Shown here one piece after another: positions 19,649 to 28,540 of a DNA stretch of 64,000 bases. The notes below the pieces were generated by a model. That model had not been told where the DNA came from and did not search any database. It saw only the letters and a list, made by a program, of their open reading frames with translations. A program made the position numbers and the translations under genes. The number at the start of each line of letters is the position of its first letter. Position 1 is the first letter of the stretch. Source of the DNA: Polynucleobacter sp. AP-Sving-400A-A2 (GTDB taxonomy: Bacteria; Pseudomonadota; Gammaproteobacteria; Burkholderiales; Burkholderiaceae); the NCBI RefSeq assembly GCF_018688155.1, contig NZ_CP061312.1, positions 1,426,001 through 1,490,000 of the forward strand, written 5' to 3'.

Positions 19649-20077
19649 TCAACCTAGGTAAGGTCGTAGCTCAGCGATCAGACCTTGAAATTGCTCACGC
19701 CTCAGAAACTGGCCAACCTCAACCCGCTGATCCGTCTGCTCAATAAAAAATACCTTTTGTTGCCCCTCTGGGTGCGAGAGTCTGACCCAGTGTGTATTAA
19801 ATTCAGTTACTGACTCTTTGTAGGCAATGAATTTCCTGACCAACAAACGGGTACCGCTGATTTCTATTTCCTCAAAATCTAAGGCATGCCGACAGTAAAC
19901 CAAAAAACCGACGGTAACCGCAGTCAACTCTATTGTAGTGAAGATGAGAATAACTTTTACGCCAACCAATAAAAAACCAGTGGCTACAGTTAAGGAAAGG
20001 CAAACTAGAGCGATATAGAACTTGAGCAATTGACTGGGAGTCAATGCACAATTTCGCCTCATCTTCCAGATTTTCAT
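19649..20077 (-). CDS. DUF2244 family membrane protein
   Basis: Predicted inner-membrane protein of 142 residues with two adjacent hydrophobic segments (about 18-38 and 41-62), after the family hallmark RRNCALTPSQLL, then a soluble C-terminal domain with an LLVRKF and HWVRLSHPEG region. In other Burkholderiales members often lie near cytochrome oxidase genes, but none are seen here. Function unknown. An ATG five codons in would be a possible alternative start. Confidence 0.7.
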   Translation of the reverse strand: MKIWKMRRNCALTPSQLLKFYIALVCLSLTVATGFLLVGVKVILIFTTIELTAVTVGFLVYCRHALDFEEIEISGTRLLVRKFIAYKESVTEFNTHWVRLSHPEGQQKVFFIEQTDQRVEVGQFLRREQFQGLIAELRPYLG

Positions 20078-20103
20078 TATCGAATAGGGGTAAGGCTTGC
20101 TGA

Positions 20104-20256
20104 CTAGTGCTTAGTAGATTGCGCTTGTTTAGCCTTTTCCAGCTGATCCGCACTGCGCTGCTGAAAATCAACCATGGAGTGGTAACCCATTTGGTAGCAA
20201 GGACAATGCTTACCCAAAATCCAGCGTGCGAGCTTAACCCGTAATTTTTGAATCAT
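20104..20256 (-). CDS. Small cysteine-containing hypothetical protein (50 residues)
   Basis: Short frame preceded by a strong Shine-Dalgarno (AGGAGAGT, four bases before the ATG). The product starts with a basic amphipathic stretch (MIQKLRVKLARWILG), then KHCPCYQMGYHSMVDFQQRS, and ends in a charged tail. The CPC motif resembles a metal-binding or redox site, but there are only two cysteines. The convincing ribosome-binding site and a composition like real protein support it; I do not recognise the family and propose no function. It lies just upstream of the DUF2244 gene and divergent from the LON-domain gene. Confidence 0.6.
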   Translation of the reverse strand: MIQKLRVKLARWILGKHCPCYQMGYHSMVDFQQRSADQLEKAKQAQSTKH

Positions 20257-20368
20257 GTTTACTCTCCTGTGAATACCACCTATTTTGGCCGAAATTCAGG
20301 TTTACTGCTGAACACGGCGCCATTTTGACTACTCAGCAAACTAAACATAAATCCTTTAAATTAAGCGC

Positions 20369-21016
20369 ATGACAACATCCTCTTTGACGGCCCGCTGGAT
20401 CCCACTTTTCCCCTTGGGCACTACTCTCTTTCCAGGCGGAGTAATTGCTCTCAAAATCTTTGAAGCGCGCTACCTAGATATGATGAAGCGTTGCCTACGT
20501 GAAGATACGCCTTTTGGGGTTATCAGCATTCTCGATAACAAGCCAATTGAATCGAATGCCGACGCAGTGGCCAACTTTTCAAATATTGGCACACTGGCGA
20601 AATTAGAAGAGTTTGATGCGATTCAGCCTGCGCTTTACATGACTAAGTCCTATGGAACGCAACGTTTTAAAGTTCTAAATATCAAACAAGAGACTGATGG
20701 CCTCTGGATGGGTCAAGTTGAGCTGATCGATGCCGACCCAGAGATACCACTAGCAAAAGAACATGAAAAGGTAGCCACGCTTTTGAATGAGATTATTTCT
20801 GTCATCAAAAGGGAGGATTTGCTGGGTGAAGATGCGTTCAAAATGCCGATGAACCAGGATGATTGTGGCTGGGTATCCAACCGATTGGCTGAGCTCTTAC
20901 CACTCCCCCCGGCTCAGAAGAACCACTTACTCGCTCAAAGCAATCCCAGAATCCGACTCGATTTAATTTCCGAAATCATTGAGGATGATGGTTTAAGCAA
21001 TATCGTGATTCATTAA
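20369..21016 (+). CDS. LON substrate-binding domain protein
   Basis: Protein of 215 residues consisting of the N-terminal (substrate-recognition) domain of Lon protease without ATPase or protease parts. The start WIPLFPLGTTLFPGGVIALKIFEARYLDMMKRCL is the typical LON domain opening, and PLPPAQKNHLLAQSNPRIRLDLI is the closing helix. Stand-alone LON-domain proteins are common in proteobacteria; their role is not settled. It is followed after 4 bp by the MpaB-like gene, so the pair is probably one transcript. Confidence 0.85.
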   Translation: MTTSSLTARWIPLFPLGTTLFPGGVIALKIFEARYLDMMKRCLREDTPFGVISILDNKPIESNADAVANFSNIGTLAKLEEFDAIQPALYMTKSYGTQRFKVLNIKQETDGLWMGQVELIDADPEIPLAKEHEKVATLLNEIISVIKREDLLGEDAFKMPMNQDDCGWVSNRLAELLPLPPAQKNHLLAQSNPRIRLDLISEIIEDDGLSNIVIH

Positions 21017-21020
21017 GCAA

Positions 21021-21890
21021 ATGATTGAGGAGCTCATTCGTCGGTCAATTCGAGAAATGGTGGGCGGTGGCGGTCCACCTGTCGCATTTCTGGAACCCGC
21101 TGGTGATAGAGGTTTGTTTGGCCCGGAGTCTATCGCATGGAAGGTGCATGCGGATTTCATTTCTATGATGATCGGTGGCATTAGCTCGCTAGTACTGCAA
21201 GCTCTTCACCCAAAAGCGCTCGCTGGCGTGTGGGATCATTCCAGCTTTAGACAAGACTTGAAAGGCAGGCTAGGAAGAACGGCGTTCTTCATTGCCGCAA
21301 CTACCTATGGCTCGCAGGACATGGCGGATAAGGCTATCAATCGCGTTAATCAAATTCATCAAAAGGTCACTGGGTTTGATGAATTCAATCAACCCTATAG
21401 GGCGGATGATCCCGAACTACTCGCATGGGTTCACTTAACAGAAACTCGCAGTTTTATGTGCTCCTACGAGCCATACCGCAGTGAAGCTTTGAGCACAAAG
21501 CAAAAAGATCAGTACTTTACAGAAATGAAAATGCTCGGGGAAAGATTGGGAGCGATCGATCTACCAGACACCTATGCTGGTACGGAACAAGTCATCAGAC
21601 AATATATCCCCCAACTTCACTATGGGGAAAGGGCTAAAAGCATCATTGGAATGCTGGATAACTTTCCCAGTAACCTCAGCGCTAAACCTTTCGTAAGAAT
21701 GATCAGTCGGGCTGGCTTTCTGAATTTGCCCGATTGGGCATATCCGATTATTCAACGACCTCTGCCAAGCCGACTAGAGCGCATGGCAGTGCAATCAGCT
21801 ATTCGAGTAATGGCAATTCCTGTAAGGGAGGCGCTAAAAGATGGTGTAGCGGCTCACTCGCTCCGTAGAGTTTACGGATCAACTAAATAA
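21021..21890 (+). CDS. MpaB-like oxygenase (DUF2236)
   Basis: Heme-type oxygenase family related to MpaB and the rubber oxygenase catalytic domain, 289 residues. Characteristic segments are AWKVHADFISMMIGGISSLVLQALHPKALAGVWDHS, followed by GRLGRTAFFIAATTYGS and the helix HLTETRSFMCSYEPY. The histidine in LQALHPKA is a candidate heme ligand by family analogy. The substrate is unknown. It overlaps the 3' end of the oppositely oriented small cysteine-rich gene by 8 bp and lies 4 bp after the LON-domain gene. Confidence 0.75.
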   Translation: MIEELIRRSIREMVGGGGPPVAFLEPAGDRGLFGPESIAWKVHADFISMMIGGISSLVLQALHPKALAGVWDHSSFRQDLKGRLGRTAFFIAATTYGSQDMADKAINRVNQIHQKVTGFDEFNQPYRADDPELLAWVHLTETRSFMCSYEPYRSEALSTKQKDQYFTEMKMLGERLGAIDLPDTYAGTEQVIRQYIPQLHYGERAKSIIGMLDNFPSNLSAKPFVRMISRAGFLNLPDWAYPIIQRPLPSRLERMAVQSAIRVMAIPVREALKDGVAAHSLRRVYGSTK

Positions 21891-22071
21891 GCGGGTCCTG
21901 GGATTCAGGTTTAGAACCTGTAGACTCAGAATCGGTGGGCTGGCTTTTTGCTGCCATCAGCGGTGGCGCACTCATTTTCTCGCCATCCCATACTTGGCCA
22001 CACCAGCATTCTCCTGCTTCATTAATAATGCAAACCCCTGAGCCGCAGCAACGTTTATCGGGTGCTTTCAT
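21883..22071 (-). CDS. Small cysteine-rich hypothetical protein
   Basis: Protein of 62 residues if started at the ATG at 22071, which has AGAGG six bases upstream; an earlier in-frame start would add eight residues. The N-terminal half carries six cysteines in KRCCGSGVCIINEAGECWC, suggestive of metal binding; the C-terminal half is Ser/Pro/Glu-rich and likely disordered. Short CCGSGC-type proteins are widespread in betaproteobacteria, but I cannot name a function. Convergent with the MpaB-like gene. Confidence 0.6.
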   Translation of the reverse strand: MKAPDKRCCGSGVCIINEAGECWCGQVWDGEKMSAPPLMAAKSQPTDSESTGSKPESQDPLI

Positions 22072-22162
22072 AATCAACCTCTTAGTCCTGAACAATTCAT
22101 AATGCAGTCTATTCTAGGGTTTTTATTGAAATAACGTGCAACCCTAGCTTTATAAGTAAAAA

Positions 22163-22786
22163 ATGCAAAGTCCCTTATTCGACCCCCCAGAATCGCCTGA
22201 CCCAATCTGCCTATTGGAAAGGGATGGTCGAGCTGAATACTTCAGTCATTTTTACAAAGCAGATGAATCTGATCATTTTTTTGAAAGCCTGCTGCACTCC
22301 CTTATTTGGAAAACAGATCAGATCAATATGTTTGGTAAGTTAGTAACAACCGCGAGAAAAGTTGCCTGGGTGGGGGATCCCGAATGCCGTTATACCTACT
22401 CGGGTATCGAAAAAATTCCTCAGGCCTGGACGGAAGAGTTACTTCAAATCAAGCATCAACTTGAAGCCGTGACCGGCTTTAGCTATAACTCTTGCTTACT
22501 CAATCTGTATCACAATGGCAATGAAGGTATGGGCTGGCATAGTGATAATGAAAAAGAGTTGGATGGCACAAGCCCTATCGCATCAATCAGCCTGGGGGCT
22601 CGACGTAAATTTGCATTTCGTCACAAGCAGGATAAAACGACAGTACCCGTCTTTCTTGAGCACGGTAGCCTTCTCATCATGCACGCCCCTGTTCAAGATT
22701 ACTGGCATCACAGTCTTCTCAAAACTAAGGCAGTCACGAATCCTCGAATTAATCTCACCTTTCGAAAAATACTTCCTAGAATATGA
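22163..22786 (+). CDS. AlkB-like 2-oxoglutarate/Fe(II) dioxygenase
   Basis: Non-heme iron dioxygenase of the AlkB family (207 residues), which oxidatively removes alkyl groups from nucleic acids. The iron ligands are visible as the HxD in GMGWHSDNEKE and the distal His in QDYWHHSL; the 2-oxoglutarate-binding arginines are in NPRINLTFRKI. It is closer to the AlkB homologues common in betaproteobacteria than to E. coli AlkB itself. It overlaps the next flavoprotein gene by 4 bp, so the two are likely co-translated. Confidence 0.85.
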   Translation: MQSPLFDPPESPDPICLLERDGRAEYFSHFYKADESDHFFESLLHSLIWKTDQINMFGKLVTTARKVAWVGDPECRYTYSGIEKIPQAWTEELLQIKHQLEAVTGFSYNSCLLNLYHNGNEGMGWHSDNEKELDGTSPIASISLGARRKFAFRHKQDKTTVPVFLEHGSLLIMHAPVQDYWHHSLLKTKAVTNPRINLTFRKILPRI

Positions 22787-23772
22787 GCAGCAGTAAAGCA
22801 ATTAATCAGGTAGCGGTCATTGGAGCAGGAATTGCAGGCCTTGCTTGTGCAAGAGAGCTTCAGTCGCACGGTATATCCATAGATGTTTTTGAAAAGAGTC
22901 GTGGTCCTAGCGGGCGCATGAGTACGCGGCGCACACAAGAATGGTCTGCCGATCATGGCGCACAGTACTTTACTGCTAGAGATCCTCGTTTTATTGAGGA
23001 GGTACAAAGTTGGATGCAGGCCGGCACAGCTGCGATCTGGAAGCCCAAACTCAGAGTTTACGAAGCCAAGGCATGGCGTGTAAGTCACTCACAAGATATT
23101 CGCTATGTTGGCACTCCTTATATGAATTCACCAGGTAAGCATCTTGCTAAGGATCTCTCCATTCAATATGAAAGAACCATTTCCCAGCTGGAACGAATGG
23201 ATGGCAAATGGCATCTGCAATGCAGTGAAGCAAATGAAATTACCACGCTCTACGATTATGTTGTGTTGGCTATACCCGCTCCTCAGGCAAGCGCCCTACT
23301 TAAGCATCTGAATAGTGAAGCCGCTGATATCGCTGACTCAGCACAGATGAAGGCATGCTGGACCATGATGGCAAATTTTCCGCATCAGCTCAATGTAGAT
23401 TTTGATGCCGCTTTCATTAATGAGGAAATCATTAGCTGGATTTGTCAAAATGAATCAAAGCCAATGCGTCAGGGAAGTACGTGGACGATCCATGGCAAAC
23501 CTGACTGGAGCCAGGAAAATGTTGAGTTAAGTAAAGAGGATGCTCAAGACCAAATGCTGCAGTGCCTGACAGCACATGGTTTTAACTGCGAGGATGCTGA
23601 AATCAGCATGCACCGCTGGCGCTATGCCAGTGGGGGTCTAGAAAATAGCATTGGATTTTTATCACTGCCTAATGTTGGCTTAGGGCTTTGTGGAGACTGG
23701 CTCAATGGCGGCAGAGTCGAGGGCGCCTGGCTCAGCGGCTTTAATCTAGCTTTAGCACTCAAGCAGATATAA
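22783..23772 (+). CDS. FAD-dependent oxidoreductase, renalase-like
   Basis: Flavoprotein of 329 residues with an N-terminal dinucleotide-binding fold (VAVIGAGIAGLACARELQSHG), the RGPSGRMSTRR segment typical of renalase-like amine oxidase relatives, and a C-terminal FAD-contacting motif (VGLGLCGDWLNGGRVEGAWLSG). The substrate is unknown; bacterial renalase-type enzymes oxidise aberrant dihydronicotinamide isomers, which is only a suggestion here. It shares 4 bp with the AlkB-like gene upstream and converges on moaE. Confidence 0.8.
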   Translation: MSSSKAINQVAVIGAGIAGLACARELQSHGISIDVFEKSRGPSGRMSTRRTQEWSADHGAQYFTARDPRFIEEVQSWMQAGTAAIWKPKLRVYEAKAWRVSHSQDIRYVGTPYMNSPGKHLAKDLSIQYERTISQLERMDGKWHLQCSEANEITTLYDYVVLAIPAPQASALLKHLNSEAADIADSAQMKACWTMMANFPHQLNVDFDAAFINEEIISWICQNESKPMRQGSTWTIHGKPDWSQENVELSKEDAQDQMLQCLTAHGFNCEDAEISMHRWRYASGGLENSIGFLSLPNVGLGLCGDWLNGGRVEGAWLSGFNLALALKQI

Positions 23773-23779
23773 AACTAAA

Positions 23780-24238
23780 TTAATTCCAGCGTGCCATTGC
23801 AGTATCGTCAGTCACGCGAGCGTCCACCCATTTGCTACCTTCGGGCGTTTCTTCTTTTTTCCAAAATGGTGCCGCTGTTTTTAGATAGTCCATGATGAAC
23901 TCACAAGCAGCAAATGCTTCACCTCTATGGGCACTGGTAACTGCCACTAGAACAATTTGATCCTCAGGTAACAGTGGTCCTACTCGATGAATCACTAGGG
24001 TCTTATAAAGATCCCAGCGGCTTCTCGCTTGTATGATGATTTCTTCTAGGGATTTTTCTGTCATGCCAGGATAGTGCTCCAGAGTCATACCCTGAACTTG
24101 ACTACCGTCATTCATATCTCGGACTGTGCCTAGAAAAGTCACCACTGCACCCACTCGAGGGTCATTCTTACGCAGAGCCTTCACCTCGGTTGTTAGATCG
24201 AAGTCAGCCTCTTGAATGCGGATGAAATCATTCTGCAT
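23780..24238 (-). CDS. moaE: Molybdopterin synthase catalytic subunit MoaE
   Basis: Large subunit of molybdopterin synthase, which adds two sulfurs from MoaD to cyclic pyranopterin phosphate. Motifs: GAVVTFLGTVRDMNDG, LEHYPGMTEKSLEEI, HRVGPLLPEDQIVLVAVTSAHRGEAFAACEF, and the active-site KTAAPFWKKE. The reading frame is open into moaD, but the ATG at 24238 directly after the moaD stop gives the standard MQNDFIRIQ start (152 residues). Last gene of the alaA-hom-thrC-moeA-moaD-moaE run. Confidence 0.95.
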   Translation of the reverse strand: MQNDFIRIQEADFDLTTEVKALRKNDPRVGAVVTFLGTVRDMNDGSQVQGMTLEHYPGMTEKSLEEIIIQARSRWDLYKTLVIHRVGPLLPEDQIVLVAVTSAHRGEAFAACEFIMDYLKTAAPFWKKEETPEGSKWVDARVTDDTAMARWN

Positions 24239-24239
24239 C

Positions 24240-24497
24240 TTAGCCGCCAGTAACCGGAGGAAAGAAAGCCACCTCGGCCCCCTCAACTAGAGGAGTGGAG
24301 TCATTTACCATCTCTTGATTTAAGGCGCAACGAATCACTTTGCCGCTTGCCAATACTTCAGCCCAAGGATTACCTCGCTGAACAAGGTGGCCTCTTAAGT
24401 CGGCAATGGTTTTTACTTCTGATGGAGCATTAATACTCTCGCCAGAAAGTCCAAGACCCTCCCTTAAAGAAGCAAAGAATCGTAATTCGAGTTTCAT
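24240..24497 (-). CDS. moaD: Molybdopterin synthase sulfur carrier MoaD
   Basis: Ubiquitin-like small subunit of molybdopterin synthase (85 residues). It ends in the essential Gly-Gly that carries the thiocarboxylate (FFPPVTGG). MoaE begins one base after its stop codon, consistent with equimolar coupled synthesis; moeA lies 18 bp upstream. Confidence 0.95.
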   Translation of the reverse strand: MKLELRFFASLREGLGLSGESINAPSEVKTIADLRGHLVQRGNPWAEVLASGKVIRCALNQEMVNDSTPLVEGAEVAFFPPVTGG

Positions 24498-24515
24498 AAC
24501 AGAATCGTAATACGA

Positions 24516-25760
24516 CTAGGAAAGAAGTGCACTAAATGGAATGTACTTCACCATATCGCCAGCTTTTAATGCTTGGCCCGGCGGACAATCTACTAAGCCA
24601 TCCCCCCAAGAGGCGCTAGTAAGTACCCCAGAGCTTTGATTGGAGAATAGATCCAATCCACCCTGCGTATTGATCTTGACCCTCAGAAACTCGTTACGAC
24701 GATCGGCCTTAAGCCAATCAAAGTCAGCGCGCATAGGGTAAGACTGCGGCAAGCCTGCATCTCGCCCTTGTAACTTAAGAATAAATGGGCGAACAAATAA
24801 TAGGAAAGTCACAAAACTCGATACTGGGTTGCCAGGTAAACCAATAAACCAGGTTTCCGCATTACCTTTTGAACTATCTGATTTGCGCACAGCGCCAAAA
24901 GCTAATGGCTTGCCAGGCTTCATCGCAATCTGCCAAAGGTCTAATCTACCTTCAGCAGTTACTGCGGGTTTAATGTGGTCTTCCTCGCCAACGGAGACGC
25001 CGCCTGATGTAATGATTAAGTCATGGTCTTTGCTAGCCTTACGAAGAGTTTCCTTCGTGGCCTCAAGACTATCAGGAACAATTCCAAAGTCTGTGGCATC
25101 GCAGCCTAAAGATTTAATGCACGCTAATAGTGTGTCGCGATTAGAGTTATAGATGCCACCCGGCTTGAGTGGCTCACCTGGCAGGGACAACTCATCACCA
25201 GTGAAAAATGCAGCAACTCTCACTTTACGCTTTACAGTCAAATGCGTTAAGCCAGCAGAGGCTGCAACTCCAAGCTCCTGAGGTCGGAGATAAGTGCCTG
25301 CCGTAAGCGCTACTTTGCCAGCAGTCAGATCTTCACCTCTGCGACGAATCCATTGACCTGATGTTGGTGCGATATTGACTTGGACTTGCTTACTTGCCCC
25401 CTCTGAAATAGAGCAATCCTCTTGCATGACAACGGCATCAGCGCCTGGAGGGACTGGGGCACCAGTAAAGATTCTGGCAGCAGTGCCTGGCTCAAGCTGA
25501 GTTCCCATGGATCCCGCCGGAATGCGTTGTGCAATTGTGAGTGTTTGACCTGGAGAGCTGGTATCCGCTGTGCGCACTGCATAACCATCCATTGAGGTGT
25601 TATCGAGTGGAGGTACATCTACGAGACTCTTAACATTCTCTGCAAGTACACGGCCTAGAGCAACTTGCATCGCAAGTGTTTCAGTTTCGTGCACGGGTAT
25701 TGCGTGAGAAAGTAAGTGATCTAAAGCCTGCTGAGCAGTCAACATCGGAGGCTTAGTCAT
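24516..25760 (-). CDS. moeA: Molybdopterin molybdenumtransferase MoeA
   Basis: Inserts molybdate into adenylated molybdopterin to complete the molybdenum cofactor. The 414-residue protein shows the family order: N-terminal DVPPLDNTSMDGYAVRTAD, GTAARIFTGAPVPPGADAVVMQED, the MoCF-binding domain with SGGVSVGEEDHIKPA, and KPGKPLAFG...GLPGNPVSSFVTF before a C-terminal beta domain. It begins 17 bp after thrC, so cofactor synthesis is linked to the threonine genes in one transcription unit. Confidence 0.95.
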   Translation of the reverse strand: MTKPPMLTAQQALDHLLSHAIPVHETETLAMQVALGRVLAENVKSLVDVPPLDNTSMDGYAVRTADTSSPGQTLTIAQRIPAGSMGTQLEPGTAARIFTGAPVPPGADAVVMQEDCSISEGASKQVQVNIAPTSGQWIRRRGEDLTAGKVALTAGTYLRPQELGVAASAGLTHLTVKRKVRVAAFFTGDELSLPGEPLKPGGIYNSNRDTLLACIKSLGCDATDFGIVPDSLEATKETLRKASKDHDLIITSGGVSVGEEDHIKPAVTAEGRLDLWQIAMKPGKPLAFGAVRKSDSSKGNAETWFIGLPGNPVSSFVTFLLFVRPFILKLQGRDAGLPQSYPMRADFDWLKADRRNEFLRVKINTQGGLDLFSNQSSGVLTSASWGDGLVDCPPGQALKAGDMVKYIPFSALLS

Positions 25761-25777
25761 GGCAATTGATTTCTGAT

Positions 25778-27220
25778 TTAGTTGGTGTGGGCAGTAATGA
25801 AGTTTTTGACTTGATCGACATCGGCATCGATATTTTCAACGCGCTGTGGCTTTGACTTGATGTCTTTAAATGCTGGTGGGCATTCTGCTGGACGCCCCAA
25901 TGCTATTTCAATCGTTTCTTCAAACTTAATAGGCAAAGCAGTTTCCAACACAATCATTGGAATGCCTGCCTGCAAGTGTTCGCGTGCAACCTTCACACCA
26001 TCTGCTGTATGTGTATCAATCATCACGCCATACTGCGCATCAACATTACGAATCGTTTCTAGGCGATTGTCATGGTTACTGCGGCCAGATTGAAATCCGT
26101 ACTGCGCAAGGTCTTTAAAGACAGCGTCTTTAGAAATATCAAAGCCACCAGCTTGATCAACTTGTTTGAACATAGCTGCAGTAGCTTTGCCGTCCTTGCC
26201 CATGAAATCAAATACAAAGCGCTCAAAGTTGCTCGCCTTAGAAATATCCATAGACGGACTAGAGGTATGCAGAGTTTCAGCAGACTTACGTGCCCGATAG
26301 ACGCCGGTGCGGAAGAACTCGTCGAGAACATCATTCTCATTCGTGGCAGCAATCAAATGCGCAATTGGCAAACCCATCATGCGGGCAATATGGCCAGCAC
26401 AGATATTGCCAAAGTTGCCGGAGGGCACAGTGAATGACACTTTTTCATCGCTAGATTTTGTAGCCAGCAAATAACCCTGGAAGTAATAGACCACCTGAGC
26501 AACAACACGACCCCAGTTGATGGAGTTGACGGTACCAATTTGGTGATTCGCTTTAAACCTATGGTCGTTACTCACCGCTTTAACAATATCTTGGCAATCG
26601 TCAAACACACCAGCAACTGCTAAGTTAAAGATATTAGGATCTTGCAGAGAATACATTTGGGCAGACTGGAACGAGCTCATCTTGCCGCGTGGTGAAAGCA
26701 TAAATACCTTTACACCTTCTTTGCCACGCATTGCGTATTCAGCAGCACTTCCAGTATCTCCGGATGTCGCGCCCAAAATATTGAGTTTTTGACCATTCTT
26801 TTTTAAGGCGTATTCAAAGAGATTGCCTAGGAACTGCATCGCCATATCTTTAAATGCCAATGTGGGTCCATTAGACAAACTAAGCAAACCAATACGTGTG
26901 CCTTGCTCTTCACCCAACCAATGCAATGGCGTGATGTCTTTAGCGTTATCTTCCTTGCGGCCATTGCAGTAGACCTGCTCCGTGTAAGTCTTACGCAATA
27001 GAGTACGCAGATCTACCTCAGGAATGTCGTCGCAATAAAGACTTAAGACCTCATAAGCGAGATCGGCATAGGGCAGGCCACGCCAAGCGTCTAACTGCGC
27101 TTTAGTGACTTGCGGGTACTCTGTCGGCAGATATAAGCCGCCGTCTGGCGCTAATCCGCCAAGCAGAATTTCTAAAAAGGATTGCTGTGGGCTATTACCC
27201 CGGGTGGATTGGTAACGCAT
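25778..27220 (-). CDS. thrC: Threonine synthase
   Basis: PLP enzyme converting O-phosphohomoserine to threonine, the last step of threonine synthesis. The N-terminus MRYQSTRGNSPQQSFLEIL and the PLP-lysine segment PTLAFKDMAMQFLGNL are typical of the long (about 480-residue) proteobacterial form, as are GATSGDTGSAAEYA and SVPSGNFGNICAG-like motif TVPSGNFGNICAG. It follows hom by 9 bp, which places the two threonine-branch enzymes in one operon. Confidence 0.96.
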   Translation of the reverse strand: MRYQSTRGNSPQQSFLEILLGGLAPDGGLYLPTEYPQVTKAQLDAWRGLPYADLAYEVLSLYCDDIPEVDLRTLLRKTYTEQVYCNGRKEDNAKDITPLHWLGEEQGTRIGLLSLSNGPTLAFKDMAMQFLGNLFEYALKKNGQKLNILGATSGDTGSAAEYAMRGKEGVKVFMLSPRGKMSSFQSAQMYSLQDPNIFNLAVAGVFDDCQDIVKAVSNDHRFKANHQIGTVNSINWGRVVAQVVYYFQGYLLATKSSDEKVSFTVPSGNFGNICAGHIARMMGLPIAHLIAATNENDVLDEFFRTGVYRARKSAETLHTSSPSMDISKASNFERFVFDFMGKDGKATAAMFKQVDQAGGFDISKDAVFKDLAQYGFQSGRSNHDNRLETIRNVDAQYGVMIDTHTADGVKVAREHLQAGIPMIVLETALPIKFEETIEIALGRPAECPPAFKDIKSKPQRVENIDADVDQVKNFITAHTN

Positions 27221-27229
27221 GTATTTGTA

Positions 27230-28540
27230 TTAGGACAGATTTTCTAAGCGGATCTTCACTACTTCACCAGCAACAGTTTTCAGATTCTGAATTTCCCCAA
27301 TTGCTGCGAGCATATGCTTTTCTTTGGTCTCATGGGTGAGCGCGACCAAGTCGGTTTGACTTTCGCCTTCGTCAGCTTCTTTTTGCAAGAGAGCATCGAT
27401 CGAGATGCTGTGAGCTGCCAAGATCTTAGTAATATCTGCTAACACTCCAGCTTGATCCGCTACGCGCAAACGTAAGTAGTAACTGGTGGTAATTTCACCC
27501 ATGGGTAATACAGTGATGTCACGCACTGCATCTGGCTGAAACGCTAAGTAAGGAACCCGGCTCTCTGGGCTTGCACCCAATAAACGTGTGATGTCTACTA
27601 AGTCTGCAATCACAGCAGAGGCAGTTGGCTCTGAGCCTGCCCCTTTACCGTAGTACAGCGTAGTACCTACAGCATCACCAAATACCTGAACGGCATTCAT
27701 GGCGCCTTCCACGTTTGCAATTAAACGCTTAGTCGGAATCAAGGTTGGGTGCACACGCAACTCAACGCCAGTACTTGTCTTCTTAGCAATACCGAGCAAC
27801 TTGATGCGATAACCCAACTGCTCGGCATATTTAATGTCGATAGCATCTAACTTAGTAATGCCTTCAATGTGCGCCTTGTCAAACTGCATTGGAATACCAA
27901 ATGCAATTGCGCTCATGATGGTTGCTTTATGGGCGGCATCTACACCTTCAATATCAAATGTCGGATCTGCCTCTGCATAGCCCAAACGCTGGGCTTCTTT
28001 CAAGACCGTCGCAAAGTCTAAGCCTTTGTCGCGCATCTCAGAAAGAATAAAATTGGTTGTGCCGTTGATGATGCCAGCGATCCATTCGATGCGGTTTGCA
28101 GTTAAACCTTCACGCAGCGCTTTAATAATTGGAATGCCGCCAGCAACAGCCGCTTCAAAGGCGACCATCACACCCTTTTCGTGGGCAGCTTTAAAAATCT
28201 CATTGCCATGCACCGCGATCAAAGCCTTATTGGCTGTAACTACATGTTTACCAGCAGCAATGGCCTCGAGCACTAAATCTTTAGCAATGCCGTAACCACC
28301 GATCAATTCAACAACGATATCAATCTCAGGGTTGTTAATCACAGCACGTGCATCACTCACAACTTGTGCACGGTCTTTTACTAGCTCTTTAGCACGCTCT
28401 ACATTGAGATCGGCAACCGTATTAATACGAATACCGCGACCAGCACGACGGGTAATTTCATCTTGGTTGCGTTCGAGAACAGTAAATACACCACCACCTA
28501 CAGTGCCAATACCTAATAGACCAACTTGAATCGGTTTCAT
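27230..28540 (-). CDS. hom: Homoserine dehydrogenase
   Basis: NAD(P)H-dependent reduction of aspartate semialdehyde to homoserine, the branch point to threonine and methionine. Order: Rossmann domain with GLLGIGTVGGGVFTVLER, the catalytic domain with AGIINGTTNFILSEM and EADPTFDIEGVDAAHK, and a C-terminal ACT domain (residues about 350-430, YYLRLRVADQAGVLADITKI) that likely mediates feedback inhibition by threonine. The 436-residue length is usual for the monofunctional form. Its start overlaps the end of the alaA-like gene by 4 bp. Confidence 0.96.
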   Translation of the reverse strand: MKPIQVGLLGIGTVGGGVFTVLERNQDEITRRAGRGIRINTVADLNVERAKELVKDRAQVVSDARAVINNPEIDIVVELIGGYGIAKDLVLEAIAAGKHVVTANKALIAVHGNEIFKAAHEKGVMVAFEAAVAGGIPIIKALREGLTANRIEWIAGIINGTTNFILSEMRDKGLDFATVLKEAQRLGYAEADPTFDIEGVDAAHKATIMSAIAFGIPMQFDKAHIEGITKLDAIDIKYAEQLGYRIKLLGIAKKTSTGVELRVHPTLIPTKRLIANVEGAMNAVQVFGDAVGTTLYYGKGAGSEPTASAVIADLVDITRLLGASPESRVPYLAFQPDAVRDITVLPMGEITTSYYLRLRVADQAGVLADITKILAAHSISIDALLQKEADEGESQTDLVALTHETKEKHMLAAIGEIQNLKTVAGEVVKIRLENLS

